Shown one piece after another: positions 35,725 to 45,621 of a DNA stretch of 64,000 nucleotides. The stretch spans positions 310,001-374,000 of the forward strand of contig VUAW01000002.1 of the NCBI GenBank assembly GCA_008711135.1, in the 5' to 3' direction. This stretch comes from Rhodobacteraceae bacterium LNNU 3342 (GTDB lineage Bacteria > Pseudomonadota > Alphaproteobacteria > Rhodobacterales > Rhodobacteraceae). Numbering within the stretch: the first letter of the stretch is position 1; every line of letters begins with the position of its first letter. Position numbers and translations under genes: made by a program. The notes under the pieces were generated by a model. The model searched no databases. It saw only the letters and a list, made by a program, of their open reading frames with translations, and was not told the origin of the DNA.

Positions 35725-36900
35725 ATGAACTCCATTATAGACCTGGCGCGCAGGCATGCCGCCAAGGTGGTTCTGTCAGTCGCCGCGTTGTGGCTGGCCG
35801 CATGTGATCCGGTCGGCCCGCTCGCCTCGGCCGAAGGGCCGCAGGTGGATCGCAACGCCCCCGTGCCGGTGGCACTTCTGATACCTGGGGGGTCAGGCCA
35901 AGCCAGTGACCAGTTGCTTGCGCGGAGCCTTGAAAACGCCGCGCGCATGGCCATTAACGATCTTGGCGGGGTCCGCATCGACCTGCGGGTCTACAATACC
36001 GGCGGGCAGGCCGCGCAGGCCGCGACCGTCGCCACGCAGGCGGTGGACGAAGGCGCGCAGATCATCCTGGGCCCGGTTTTCGGCGGCGAGGCGAATGCGG
36101 TAGGCAATGCCGTTGCCGGTCGCAACATCAACGTCCTGGCGTTTTCGAACAATACCGACATCGCCGGGGGCAATGTCTTTGTTCTGGGTCATACCTTCCA
36201 GAACAGCGCTGATCGTCTTGTGCGTTATGCCGCGCGTCAGGGTCGGGATGACATCCTGATCGTGCATGAACGCAATCCCGCGGGTGATGCCGGCCGCCGC
36301 GCCATCGAACAGGCAATCAGCGCCAGCAGCGCCCGTCTGGCTGGGGTGGAGTCATTTGAATTCTCGCAGAACGGGGTGATCCAGGCGATGCCGCGGATCT
36401 CTGCGGCGGCCAATGCGGCCGATGCGGTGTTCCTGACGGCCGATACCGCCGGCGCGCTGCCGCTGCTGACGCAGCTTATGCCGGAAAACGGTGTGGACCC
36501 GGCGGTGACGCAGTACATCGGCCTGACCCGCTGGGACATCCCTCAAGCGACGCTGTCGCTGCCGGGCGTTCAGGGCGGATGGTTCGCGATGCCAGACCCG
36601 GCGCTGAACCGCCAGTTTGAGGCCCGCTATACCTCGGCCTATGGCAACGCGCCGCACCCGATCGCGGCCTTGGCCTATGACGGCATCGCGGCCATCGGCG
36701 CGGCAGTGCGTTCGGGCAACCCCAATGCGCTGACCCGCGCCGGCCTGACACAGTCGCAGGGCTATGTCGGCGTGAATGGTGTCTTCCGTCTGCGGCCGGA
36801 TGGGACTAATGAACGGGGGCTGGCTGTCGCCCAGATCCGCAATAACGAGGTGGTCGTCATTGACCCTGCCCCAAGGAGCTTCAGCGGCGCGGGTTCCTGA
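35725..36900 (+). CDS. LpoA-like penicillin-binding-protein activator (lipoprotein)
   Basis: A 391-residue lipoprotein with the lipobox LWLAAC at residues 23-28, so it is anchored by Cys28. The rest is a periplasmic-binding-protein fold of the LivJ/LpoA kind: VPVALLIPGGSGQA, AQIILGPVFGGEANAV, VLAFSNNTDIAGGNVFVLG. In enterobacteria LpoA activates PBP1a at the outer membrane; alphaproteobacterial homologues are named by similarity. The divergent rsmI neighbour is the usual alphaproteobacterial order. The ATG at 35725 has GAGGT upstream. It overlaps the glnD start region. Confidence 0.85.
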   Translation: MNSIIDLARRHAAKVVLSVAALWLAACDPVGPLASAEGPQVDRNAPVPVALLIPGGSGQASDQLLARSLENAARMAINDLGGVRIDLRVYNTGGQAAQAATVATQAVDEGAQIILGPVFGGEANAVGNAVAGRNINVLAFSNNTDIAGGNVFVLGHTFQNSADRLVRYAARQGRDDILIVHERNPAGDAGRRAIEQAISASSARLAGVESFEFSQNGVIQAMPRISAAANAADAVFLTADTAGALPLLTQLMPENGVDPAVTQYIGLTRWDIPQATLSLPGVQGGWFAMPDPALNRQFEARYTSAYGNAPHPIAALAYDGIAAIGAAVRSGNPNALTRAGLTQSQGYVGVNGVFRLRPDGTNERGLAVAQIRNNEVVVIDPAPRSFSGAGS

Positions 36901-39664
36901 CCCCGCCCCTGCCAACACCGCGGCGTCGGAACTTATTCCGGCGTCGCAAGTCATCGACATCGACGCCTTGCGTGAGGCTTTGGTCACCGCTTTGACCGGG
37001 GCCACCGACGCCCGCGAGGCCCGCGCCGTGACTGTTTCCCATCTGGACGCGGCCCGCCGCCAAGGCGTGAAGCGGCTGGAGGAAGCCTTCCGTGCCCAGC
37101 CCCATGCCTCTCGCGCACTGGTCCTGTCGCAGTCGCTTCTGATGGACGCGGTGGTCATGCTGGCGTTCGAGGTCGCGAGCCGCCACATCCATCCTCTTGC
37201 CTCGCCGACCGAGGCGGAACGGATCGCGGTGCTGGCTGTGGGTGGCTATGGCCGCGCCGAAATGGCGCCCCATTCCGACGTGGACCTGCTGTTCCTGACG
37301 CCCTACAAGGTCACCCCCTGGGCCGAGAGCGTGATCGAGACCATGCTCTATATCCTCTGGGACCTGCGGCTGAAGGTCGGCCACGCCACCCGCACGGTCA
37401 AGGACTGCCTGCGCCTGGGCCGCGAGGATTACACCATCCGCACTGCCCTTCTGGAACACCGCTTCCTGGCCGGGCACGAGCCGCTGGCTGCCGACCTGAA
37501 GGAACGGCTGTGGTCCGACCTGTTCAGCGGCACGGGGAGCGAGTTCATCGAGGCCAAGCTGGCCGAGCGGGCCGCGCGCCACAAGAAGCAGGGCGGCCAG
37601 CGCTATGTGCTGGAACCCAATATCAAGGAAGGCAAGGGCGGGCTGCGCGACCTGCAGACGCTTTACTGGATCGCCAAGTACCTCAACCGCGTGGAACGCG
37701 CGGCGCAGCTTGTCGATCTGGGCGTCTTCACCTCGGACGAATATCTGCGCTTCAACGCGGCGGAGACCTTCCTTTGGGCGATCCGCTGCCACCTGCACTT
37801 TATTGCCGGACGGGCCATGGACCAGCTGACCTTCGACCTGCAGGTCGAGGTAGCCGACCGCATGGGCTACAAGGACCATTCCGGGCGCCGCGCGGTCGAA
37901 CATTTCATGCAGGACTACTTCCGCCATGCCACGCGGGTGGGTGAACTCACGCGGATCTTCCTTGCCGCGCTGGAGGCCCGACACGTCAAGCGCGAGCCGA
38001 TGCTGCTGGGCCTGTTCCGGCGCAAGCGCAAGGCGCGCGAGGGGTATGAGATCGTCCACAACCGCCTGACCGTGGCGGATGAAAAGCGCTTCCTGTCGGA
38101 CAAGCTGAACCTGATCCGCATCTTCAATGAATCGCTGCGCACGGGGCTCTTGCTGCACCCGAACGCCATGCGGCTGATCGCGGCCAACCTGCACCTGATC
38201 GACGACGAGATGCGCGCCAACCGCGAGGCGACGCAAATCTTCGTGGACATGCTGCTGAAATACGGCAACCCCGAACGCGCCCTGCGGCACATGAACGAGT
38301 TGGGCGTGCTGGCCGCCTTCATCCCGGAATTCGAACCGATCGTTGCGATGATGCAGTTCAACGTCTACCATCACTACACGGTGGACGAACACACGATCCA
38401 GTGCATCTCGACCCTCGCCCAAATCGAACGGAACGAACTGGTCGAGGAACTGCCCGTCGCGAGCCAGATCCTGGTGGAAGGCGTCAACCGCAAGGTGCTC
38501 TACGTTGCGCTGCTGCTGCACGACATCGGCAAGGGCCGGCCAGAGGATCATTCCATCCTTGGCGCCCAGATCGCCCGCCGCGTGGCGCCCCGGCTGGGCC
38601 TGAGCCCCGAGGACAGCGAAACGGTGGAATGGCTGGTCCGTCATCACCTGCTGATGTCGGATATGGCGCAGAAGCGCGACATTTCCGATCCGCGAACCGT
38701 GCGGGATTTTGCCAAGGCAGTGAAGAACCGCAAGCGGCTGGACCTGCTGACGGTGCTGACGGTCTGCGACATCCGCGGCGTTGGCCCTGGCACCTGGAAC
38801 AACTGGAAGGCCATGCTGCTGCGGCAGCTTTACCGCGATACGGCCGAGGCGCTGGAGACGGGCCTTGAGGATCTAAACCGTGAAAAGCGCGAGGATGAGG
38901 CCAAGCGCGCCCTGCGCGATGCCCTCTCCGATTGGGACCGCAAGGATGTGCGCGCGGAAACCGCCCGCCACTATGGCCCCTACTGGCAGGGGCTGAACAC
39001 GGAAACGCAGGTGGTCTTTGCCAACCTGCTGCGCGGCATCCCCGATGACGAGATCCGCATCGACCTGCACCCGGAGGAAGACCGCGATGCCACCCGCGCC
39101 TGTTTCGCGCTGGCCGATCATCCGGGCATCTTCTCGCGGCTCGCCGGGGCGCTGGCGCTGGTGGGGGCCAACGTGGTGGACGCGCGGACCTACACCTCCA
39201 AGGACGGGTATGCGACGGCGGTGTTCTGGATTCAGGACGCCGACGGTCGACCGTATGAGGTCAGCCGCCTGCCCCGCCTGCGGCAGATGATCGAAAAGAC
39301 CTTCCGTGGAGAGGTCGTGGCGCGCGAGGCGCTGAAGGACCGGGACAAGATCAAGAAGCGCGAGCGGCAGTTCCGCTTTCCGACCTCCATCGCCTTCGAC
39401 AACGAGGGGTCAGAGATCTACACGATCATTGAGGTCGATACCCGTGACCGCCCCGGCCTGCTTTATGACCTGACGCGGACGCTGGCGGCGAACAACATCT
39501 ATATCGCCAGCGCCGTGATCGCGACCTATGGCGCGCAGGTGGTCGACACCTTCTATGTCAAGGACATGTTCGGGCTGAAGCTGCATTCCCGTGCCCGCCA
39601 AGAAGCGTTGGACAAGAAGCTGCGGCAGGCGATTTCCGAAGGTGCCGAAAGGGCCCGCGCCTGA
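36860..39664 (+). CDS. glnD: bifunctional PII uridylyltransferase/uridylyl-removing enzyme
   Basis: GlnD senses glutamine and adds or removes UMP on the PII proteins, controlling nitrogen assimilation. The protein of about 930 residues has an N-terminal nucleotidyltransferase (AVGGYGRAEMAPHSDVDLLFL), a helical domain, an HD domain (LLLHDIGKGRPEDHS, VRHHLLMSDMA) and two C-terminal ACT domains (HPGIFSRLAGALALVG and DRPGLLYDLTRTLAA). No ATG is available: the TTG at 36860 is my best guess, in the end of the lipoprotein gene, giving an overlap of 41 bases. TGATG couples it to murJ. Confidence 0.93.
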   Translation: MTLPQGASAARVPDPAPANTAASELIPASQVIDIDALREALVTALTGATDAREARAVTVSHLDAARRQGVKRLEEAFRAQPHASRALVLSQSLLMDAVVMLAFEVASRHIHPLASPTEAERIAVLAVGGYGRAEMAPHSDVDLLFLTPYKVTPWAESVIETMLYILWDLRLKVGHATRTVKDCLRLGREDYTIRTALLEHRFLAGHEPLAADLKERLWSDLFSGTGSEFIEAKLAERAARHKKQGGQRYVLEPNIKEGKGGLRDLQTLYWIAKYLNRVERAAQLVDLGVFTSDEYLRFNAAETFLWAIRCHLHFIAGRAMDQLTFDLQVEVADRMGYKDHSGRRAVEHFMQDYFRHATRVGELTRIFLAALEARHVKREPMLLGLFRRKRKAREGYEIVHNRLTVADEKRFLSDKLNLIRIFNESLRTGLLLHPNAMRLIAANLHLIDDEMRANREATQIFVDMLLKYGNPERALRHMNELGVLAAFIPEFEPIVAMMQFNVYHHYTVDEHTIQCISTLAQIERNELVEELPVASQILVEGVNRKVLYVALLLHDIGKGRPEDHSILGAQIARRVAPRLGLSPEDSETVEWLVRHHLLMSDMAQKRDISDPRTVRDFAKAVKNRKRLDLLTVLTVCDIRGVGPGTWNNWKAMLLRQLYRDTAEALETGLEDLNREKREDEAKRALRDALSDWDRKDVRAETARHYGPYWQGLNTETQVVFANLLRGIPDDEIRIDLHPEEDRDATRACFALADHPGIFSRLAGALALVGANVVDARTYTSKDGYATAVFWIQDADGRPYEVSRLPRLRQMIEKTFRGEVVAREALKDRDKIKKRERQFRFPTSIAFDNEGSEIYTIIEVDTRDRPGLLYDLTRTLAANNIYIASAVIATYGAQVVDTFYVKDMFGLKLHSRARQEALDKKLRQAISEGAERARA

Positions 39665-41202
39665 TGCAGCCCATCCGACTGGTCAAGGGGTTCGTCACCG
39701 TCGGCGGCTGGACGCTGGGCAGCCGCATCGTGGGCTTTGTCCGCGACATGATGATGGCCGCCTATCTTGGCACCGGCCCGGTGGCCGAGGCATTCTTTGT
39801 CGCCTTTTCGCTGCCCAACATGTTCCGCCGCTTCTTTGCCGAGGGCGCCTTCAACATGGCCTTCGTGCCCATGTTCGCCAAGAAGTACGAGGGCAAGGAG
39901 GACGCCGAAGGATTTGCCCGCGACGCCTACTGGGGCCTCGCCTCGGTCCTGATTGTCTTTACGCTGGTGGGCATGCTGGCGATGCCGCTCTTGGTGCTGG
40001 CCATGGCGGCTGGCTTCTGGGGGGATGAACGGTTCGACCTTGCGGTGGACTTCGGGCTGATCTCTTTCCCCTATATCCTGTTTATCTCGCTGACAGCGCT
40101 GCTGTCTGGGGTGCTGAACGCAACCGGGCGGTTCATGGCAACGGCTGCGGTTCCCATCCTGATGAACGCGCTGTTCATCGCAGCGATCTGGCTTGCGCTG
40201 TGGCGGGACTGGCCGATGGGGACCACGTTGGCGTGGACGGTGCCGATCACAGGCGTCGCGCAGCTTGGCATGACCTGGATCGCGGCGCGGCGGGCCGGGT
40301 TTTCCTTCCGCTTTCGCTGGCCCCGGCTGACGCCTGACCTGCGGCGGTTAGCCATCATTGCCGCCCCCGCAGTGCTGGCCGGCGGCGTCGTGCAGGTGAA
40401 TCTGATCGTGGGGCGGCAGGTTGCGTCCTTTACCGAAGGGGCGATTGCCTGGCTGAACTATGCTGACCGGCTTTACCAGCTGCCGCTGGGGGTCGTGGGC
40501 ATCGCGGTGGGCGTCGTGCTTCTGCCCGAACTGTCGCGCAAGCTGCGGGCGGGGGATAGCGCTGGCGGGCGCGCAAGCTTCAACCGTGCGACGGAATTTG
40601 CGCTGGCGCTGACGCTGCCGGCCGCGGTGGCGCTGGTTGTCATTGCGGTGCCGCTAGTGGCGGTCCTGTTCGGGCGCGGCGAATGGACGGGTACTGATAC
40701 TCGCAACACGGCGATCGCGCTGGCGATCTATGGGGCGGGCTTGCCTGCCTTCGTGCTGCACAAGGTGCTTCAGCCGCTTTATTACGCCCGTGAAGACACC
40801 CGCAGCCCGTTCCGGTTCGCCGTGGTGTCGATGGTGGTGAACGCCGTGCTGGCTGTCGGGCTGATGCCGCTGATCGGCTTTGCCGCCGCAGCCCTGGGAA
40901 CGACGCTGGCGGCCTGGGCAATGGTGGCGCAGCTTTGGCTTGGCAGCCGGGGGATGGGCGAAGCCGCGCAGTTCGACGACCGCTTCCGCGAACGGATCGG
41001 GCGGATCGTGCTGGCGGCCCTGCTGATGGGGGCGTGCCTGCTGGGTGGGGCAGCATTACTGGACCCGTGGCTGGCGGCGCCGGGGCTTCGGTATGCGGCG
41101 CTCGGGCTGTTGGTGGCGCTGGGCATCGTCAGCTACTTCGGGCTGGGGGCGCTGGTCGGGGCGTTTCGGGTTTCGGACTTCCGCACGGCGCTGCGGCGCT
41201 AG
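39664..41202 (+). CDS. murJ: lipid II flippase MurJ
   Basis: MurJ (MviN) carries the peptidoglycan precursor lipid II across the inner membrane. The 512-residue protein has 14 predicted helices, with the entry IRLVKGFVTVGGWTLGSRIVGFVRDMMMA and PNMFRRFFAEGAFNMAFVPMF (conserved Arg residues for lipid II), and NLIVGRQVASFTEGAIAWLNYADRLYQLPLGV. The start ATG overlaps the glnD stop as TGATG. The glnD-murJ-trpS order is typical of Rhodobacterales. Confidence 0.95.
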   Translation: MQPIRLVKGFVTVGGWTLGSRIVGFVRDMMMAAYLGTGPVAEAFFVAFSLPNMFRRFFAEGAFNMAFVPMFAKKYEGKEDAEGFARDAYWGLASVLIVFTLVGMLAMPLLVLAMAAGFWGDERFDLAVDFGLISFPYILFISLTALLSGVLNATGRFMATAAVPILMNALFIAAIWLALWRDWPMGTTLAWTVPITGVAQLGMTWIAARRAGFSFRFRWPRLTPDLRRLAIIAAPAVLAGGVVQVNLIVGRQVASFTEGAIAWLNYADRLYQLPLGVVGIAVGVVLLPELSRKLRAGDSAGGRASFNRATEFALALTLPAAVALVVIAVPLVAVLFGRGEWTGTDTRNTAIALAIYGAGLPAFVLHKVLQPLYYAREDTRSPFRFAVVSMVVNAVLAVGLMPLIGFAAAALGTTLAAWAMVAQLWLGSRGMGEAAQFDDRFRERIGRIVLAALLMGACLLGGAALLDPWLAAPGLRYAALGLLVALGIVSYFGLGALVGAFRVSDFRTALRR

Positions 41203-41267
41203 CCCCGCATTGACGGACCCTGCTCCCGGCGATAAGCCGGTGCAGCATTTTCCAGATGGAGTTGATC

Positions 41268-42320
41268 ATGACGGAAGCGGTCCAAACGCCTCTCGTCGAA
41301 GCCACGCACAGCAAGCGCGTGTTTTCGGGCATCCAGCCCTCGGGCGGCCTGACGCTGGGCAATTACCTCGGCGCGTTGAAGCGCTTTGCCGAAGCGCAGA
41401 ATCAGGGGATCGAGACGATCTATTGCATCGTCGATCTGCATGCCATCACCGTCTGGCAAGACCCGGCGAAACTGCGGCAGGCCACGCGCGAACTGGCGGC
41501 AGGCTTCATCGCCAGTGGCGTCGATCCGGCGCGGTCGATCCTCTTCAACCAAAGCCAGGTCGGCGCCCATGCCGAGCTTGCCTGGCTCTTCAACTGCGTC
41601 GCCCGCATGGGCTGGCTGAGCCGGATGACCCAGTTCAAGGACAAGGCCGGCAAGAACCGCGAAAACGCAAGCGTCGGGCTGTTCGCCTATCCCAACCTGA
41701 TGGCTGCAGACATCATGGTCTATCACGCCACCCACGTCCCGGTGGGCGAGGATCAGAAGCAGCACCTGGAACTGACGCGCGACATCGCGATCAAGTTCAA
41801 CAACGACTTTGGCGTGAACTTCTTCCCGGTGGTCGAACCGGTGATCGAAGGCGCGGCAACGCGTGTCATGAGCCTGCGCGACGGCACCAAGAAGATGTCC
41901 AAGTCCGATCCTTCGGATCAAAGCCGGATCAACCTGACGGACGATGCCGATGCCATCGCCCAGAAGATCCGCAAGGCCAAGACCGATGCCGAACCCCTGC
42001 CCGAAACCCCCGAGGGGCTTGAGGGCCGGCCCGAAGCGCGCAACCTCGTCAACATCTATGCCGCGCTGTCGGACAAGACGCAGGCAGAGGTGCTGGCGGA
42101 ATACGCGGGCCAAGGCTTTGGCGCCTTCAAGCCGGCGCTGGCGGATCTTGCCGTGTCGAGCCTGACCCCGATCAGCGATGAGATGCAGCGCCTGCTGCAG
42201 GATGTGGGCGAAATCGACCGGATCCTTGGCGAAGGCGCAGAACGTGCAGATGCCATCGCCCGCCCGATCCTGGAACAGACCTACGAGATCGTCGGCATGG
42301 TCCGGTCGCGCAGGGGCTGA
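41268..42320 (+). CDS. trpS: tryptophanyl-tRNA synthetase
   Basis: TrpS charges tRNA-Trp. The 350-residue class I enzyme has the nucleotide motif [16 protein letters not shown], in which the first His of HIGH is Thr as in many alphaproteobacterial members, and the KMSKS loop [10 protein letters not shown]. The dimer and tryptophan-binding segments ([15 protein letters not shown]) are present. I prefer the ATG at 41268, with GGAG eight bases upstream, over an ATG four codons earlier. It follows murJ by 65 bases. Confidence 0.95.
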   Translation: MTEAVQTPLVEATHSKRVFSGIQPSGGLTLGNYLGALKRFAEAQNQGIETIYCIVDLHAITVWQDPAKLRQATRELAAGFIASGVDPARSILFNQSQVGAHAELAWLFNCVARMGWLSRMTQFKDKAGKNRENASVGLFAYPNLMAADIMVYHATHVPVGEDQKQHLELTRDIAIKFNNDFGVNFFPVVEPVIEGAATRVMSLRDGTKKMSKSDPSDQSRINLTDDADAIAQKIRKAKTDAEPLPETPEGLEGRPEARNLVNIYAALSDKTQAEVLAEYAGQGFGAFKPALADLAVSSLTPISDEMQRLLQDVGEIDRILGEGAERADAIARPILEQTYEIVGMVRSRRG

Positions 42321-42323
42321 CGA

Positions 42324-43400
42324 ATGCGGCGCCTCGCTAGGGTGCTCCTGCTTCTGGCGATGGCGGCCTCATTGGCCCTGACCGGGTTCAACCTGAGCCG
42401 GCTGGCTGATACAGGTCTGGGCCGCGGCGTACTGGAACGCACCGCCGATGAGTTTTCGGCGGCGCTGGAGCGGCAGATCGCCCGCGCCGCGACAGCAGAG
42501 GCGCTGGCGGCGCGGCTTGAGGCGCTTCTTGGGGAAGAACCCCGCAACTGGGTTGCCATCAAGGCTCTTACAGCACTTGCCGAAGAGCGTAGCATCGTGC
42601 TGCCGGCAAACCTCGTCGACGCGATAGCTGCTGCCGATGACGACGATCATGGCCTGAGTGCTTGGGCATTATCCTGTGCCAACTGCGCTTATGATGCGCG
42701 TCAATGTCCGCTCTCGCCGGTTCTGGCCTGTCAGGCACCTGCGGTCCTCACGCCGCTGGGAGATGTCTTGGTTGTTGCGCGGGAAAGCGGGAATTACCTT
42801 TTCGGCGAAGAAGTCGATGCGCTTGATCTGGGCCTTTCAGTGATCGGTCTGGGTGCGGTGGCATTGGTGCCGCTGTCTGGCGGAACTTCTTATACAATCT
42901 CCATTGGGGCGCGGGTGGCAAAACTCGCCAGGCGGATGGAGGTGCTGTCCCCACGCCTTCAGGCGACGCTGCTCGATGCCATGCGGCGCGGCGTGGACTG
43001 GGGCGCTGTCACCCGCGCCCGAAGCCGCGATGATATCTCTCGCGCCCTGCATCCGGAGGTTCTGCGCCCTGTCGGCCTGATCCTGAATGACGCGAACAGG
43101 CTGCGCCGCATCCTTGGCCCAGAGGAGGCGCTGAGCGTTCTGCGCCACATCGACAACCCGGCAGAGGCACGGCTTCTGGCGAATGCTGCCGAGGCTGCGG
43201 GGCCGCGGATGCTGGGGCCGCTGGAGCTTCTGGGGAAATCACGCTTCCTGCGGGTGATGATGCGGCTGGCGGATGAAGTTTGGTATGCCGTTGCGGGCTT
43301 TCTTGCCTTCATCGGCAGCCTGACAAGCCTCATTACCTCTGCCGTCACTTCGGCGATGATGCGGCGGGCGCGCAGGGCCCTGGACATGCGCGCCGAGTAA
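42324..43400 (+). CDS. unknown membrane protein downstream of trpS
   Basis: A 358-residue protein I cannot name. It has an N-terminal hydrophobic helix (LLLLAMAASLALTGFNLSRLA), then an Ala/Glu-rich stretch, a cysteine cluster (SCANCAYDARQCPLSPVLAC, five Cys in about 20 residues), a hydrophobic segment (LSVIGLGAVALVPLSGGTSYTI), a helical region with RSRDDISRALHPEVLRP, and a final helix (YAVAGFLAFIGSLTSLITSAVTSAMM). Its start is three bases after the trpS stop, so they are likely co-transcribed. The Cys cluster might bind metal or form disulphides. No function can be given. Confidence 0.65.
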   Translation: MRRLARVLLLLAMAASLALTGFNLSRLADTGLGRGVLERTADEFSAALERQIARAATAEALAARLEALLGEEPRNWVAIKALTALAEERSIVLPANLVDAIAAADDDDHGLSAWALSCANCAYDARQCPLSPVLACQAPAVLTPLGDVLVVARESGNYLFGEEVDALDLGLSVIGLGAVALVPLSGGTSYTISIGARVAKLARRMEVLSPRLQATLLDAMRRGVDWGAVTRARSRDDISRALHPEVLRPVGLILNDANRLRRILGPEEALSVLRHIDNPAEARLLANAAEAAGPRMLGPLELLGKSRFLRVMMRLADEVWYAVAGFLAFIGSLTSLITSAVTSAMMRRARRALDMRAE

Positions 43401-43420
43401 CGCACCATCGGTGCCGCACG

Positions 43421-43993
43421 TCAGATCATCTTGACCTGCGTTCCCACCTCGACCAGTTCGAAAAGCGTCTCAACATGCTTGTTGAACAGCCCCACGCAGC
43501 CGTTCGAGGCGCGGCGGCCGATCTTCTCGATATTGTCGATCCCGTGGATCCGGTAATAGGTCCAGCCGAGGTTCAGCGCCCGCGTTCCCAGCGGGTTATC
43601 CGGGCCGGGCTCCACGCGTGCCGGCAGGCTCGGGTCACGCTTGCGCATGTTGGGGGTGGGAATCCAGATCGGGTCGCGCCGCTTCAGCACGATCTGGGTA
43701 TAGCCCCGGCGGGCATAGCTGTCCTGCATCGGGACCGAACAGGGATAGACCAGGTACGTCTGCTCATCCTCGGACCAGAAGTGAAGCGCGCGCGACGGCA
43801 GGTCGGCCAGGATCGCCCCCCGGCGGAGGTGCTTGAAATGATCCTGCCAGCGCACGCCGCGAAACCCTGCAAGGTTGTGGGTCGACTGCTCGGCCGGCCG
43901 CTGCTCGGCAAGGGCGGTCATGGGCAGCGCAAGGCTTCCCGCCAGCGCCGCGCCGCCAGCAAGCATCTGCCGCCTGTCGATCATCCCCTTCAT
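43421..43993 (-). CDS. L,D-transpeptidase (YkuD domain), Tat-type signal
   Basis: A 190-residue exported enzyme that would crosslink peptidoglycan stems by L,D bonds or attach proteins to them. The leader DRRQMLAGGAALAGSLALP has an arginine pair and looks Tat-like. The catalytic region is YYRIHGIDNIEKIG followed by ASNGCVGLFN: His and the active Cys are present, though the usual Arg after Cys-x is Gly here. The start is uncertain (ATGs at 43984, 43993, 43999, 44035); 43993 has GAGG at best spacing. It is convergent with the gene after trpS. Confidence 0.85.
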   Translation of the reverse strand: MKGMIDRRQMLAGGAALAGSLALPMTALAEQRPAEQSTHNLAGFRGVRWQDHFKHLRRGAILADLPSRALHFWSEDEQTYLVYPCSVPMQDSYARRGYTQIVLKRRDPIWIPTPNMRKRDPSLPARVEPGPDNPLGTRALNLGWTYYRIHGIDNIEKIGRRASNGCVGLFNKHVETLFELVEVGTQVKMI

Positions 43994-44202
43994 TCTCATC
44001 CCTCGTTTACCTTTATGAACAGCCTTCAACTGCACTGCCCCTTTGGGGTGTTCAACTCGAACCGGCCCCGGGTAACGGGGATGTCAGCGAGATTTACAGC
44101 GGCTGTTGCCCATCGCGCACAGGCCGTGTGCGATATTCGCGATGCACGGGCCTGACGGTTGACGGGTATATTGACGGCAGAAACCGCAGCCGGAGCGAGT
44201 CC

Positions 44203-44682
44203 ATGCCTATCGATCCAAGGGTCCATGTCGGCCACGTGCACCTCAAGGTTGCCGACCTTGACCGCGCCATCGGCTTTTATTCCGGAGTGCTGGGGTTCGA
44301 GGTGCAGCAGATCTCGGCCGGGCGCGCGGCTTTCCTGGGCGCGGGCGGCTATCACCACCACATCGGGCTGAACACCTGGGAAAGCGCAGGCGGCACGCCA
44401 CCGCCGCCGGGCCACACCGGGCTTTATCATAGCGCCTTCCTTTATCCATCGCGCGCGGCGCTGGCGGATGCGCTGCGGCGGGTGACAGAGGCGGGCATCC
44501 CCATTGACGGCGCCGCGGATCATGGCGTGAGTGAGGCGATCTACCTGCGCGACCCCGATAACAACGGGGTGGAACTTTACCGCGACCGCCCGCCCGAGGA
44601 ATGGCCCCGCACTGCGGACGGCGCTCTGGCGATGGGCAACGCGCCGCTTGACCTGCGCGCCCTCTTGGCCGAAGCCCCCTGA
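44203..44682 (+). CDS. VOC-family ring-cleavage dioxygenase-like protein
   Basis: A 159-residue single-domain protein of the vicinal oxygen chelate superfamily, CatE-like. Motifs are VGHVHLKVADLDRAIGFYSGVLGFEV, YHHHIGLNTW and LRDPDNNGVELYRDRP. Potential metal ligands are His16 in HVHLKV, a His in HHHIGL and Glu in NNGVELY. The ATG at 44203 is preceded by GGAG about nine bases away; an ATG 25 codons upstream is not supported. Predicted activity is not certain. Confidence 0.8.
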   Translation: MPIDPRVHVGHVHLKVADLDRAIGFYSGVLGFEVQQISAGRAAFLGAGGYHHHIGLNTWESAGGTPPPPGHTGLYHSAFLYPSRAALADALRRVTEAGIPIDGAADHGVSEAIYLRDPDNNGVELYRDRPPEEWPRTADGALAMGNAPLDLRALLAEAP

Positions 44683-44748
44683 CCCGCCGCCCTCTGGACG
44701 CTGTGGGGAAAAGAGGATTAACGTCCCCCCGTGAGAAGGAGACGGGCT

Positions 44749-45615
44749 ATGGCGACCGGGAAGAATATTCGCACCTTTTTCGAGGGGCAGTGGCACGCGG
44801 GCGACGTGCCGGTGATGCGGGCCGCGGATCACGGGTCATGGCTGGGCACGACCGTGTTCGACGGAGCCCGCTGGTTCGAGGGCATCACGCCCGACCTTGA
44901 TGCGCATTGCGCCCGCGTGAACCGTTCTGCCGAAGCGCTGATGATCACCCCGACCGTAGAGGCCGCCGAAATGGTGGAGATCGTGCGCGAGGGGCTGAAG
45001 CCCTATCCGGCTGATGCCGCAGTCTATATCCGTCCAATGTACTGGGCGCTGGACGGGGGCGATTTGGGCGTCCTGCCCAAGGAAGGGGCAACGGGCTTTG
45101 CCATTTGCCTTGAGGAAATCCCGATGGCGCCACCAGAATATGCCACCACCCTGACCACCACGCGCTTTCGTCGCCCCACGCTGGACTCTGCCGTCGTGAA
45201 TGCCAAGGCCGGGGCGCTTTATCCCAACAACGCGCGGATGCTGGCCGAGGCGCGCGCCAAGGGGTTTGGCAATGCGCTGGTCGCCGACGCGCTGGGCAAC
45301 GTGGCCGAAACGGCGACGGCAAACGTCTTCATGGTCCGCGACGGAGAGGTCTTCACGCCCGTCGCCAACGGCACCTTCCTGGCCGGGATCACCCGCGCGC
45401 GCCACATCGCCAACATGCGCGCCGACGGGATCACCGTGCATGAAACGGTGCTGGGCTTTGACGATTTCCGCGCGGCGGATGAAATCTTCCTGTCCGGCAA
45501 CATGAGCAAGGTGACCCCCGTCACCCAGTTCGACGACACCCATTATCAGATCGGTCCGGTCACCCGTCGCGTGCGGCAGCTTTACTGGGATTGGGCCCAT
45601 TCCGCCGGGGCCTGA
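44749..45615 (+). CDS. ilvE: branched-chain amino acid aminotransferase
   Basis: IlvE transfers amino groups between Leu/Ile/Val and 2-oxoglutarate. The 288-residue class IV PLP enzyme has DHGSWLGTTVFDGARWFEGI near the N-terminus, the PLP lysine in SAVVNAKAGALYPNN, and the AETATANVFMVRDGEV signature. D-amino-acid aminotransferases share the fold, but the WLGTTVFDG and substrate-side residues fit branched-chain members of Rhodobacterales. AAGGAG precedes ATG. After the stop there is a hairpin (45622-45647) without a T-tract before the stress-protein gene. Confidence 0.88.
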   Translation: MATGKNIRTFFEGQWHAGDVPVMRAADHGSWLGTTVFDGARWFEGITPDLDAHCARVNRSAEALMITPTVEAAEMVEIVREGLKPYPADAAVYIRPMYWALDGGDLGVLPKEGATGFAICLEEIPMAPPEYATTLTTTRFRRPTLDSAVVNAKAGALYPNNARMLAEARAKGFGNALVADALGNVAETATANVFMVRDGEVFTPVANGTFLAGITRARHIANMRADGITVHETVLGFDDFRAADEIFLSGNMSKVTPVTQFDDTHYQIGPVTRRVRQLYWDWAHSAGA

Positions 45616-45621
45616 GCGCTG

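Noticed and set aside
36881-38647. 588-codon frame antisense to glnD
   Set aside because: It overlaps the well-supported GlnD and has no recognisable protein.
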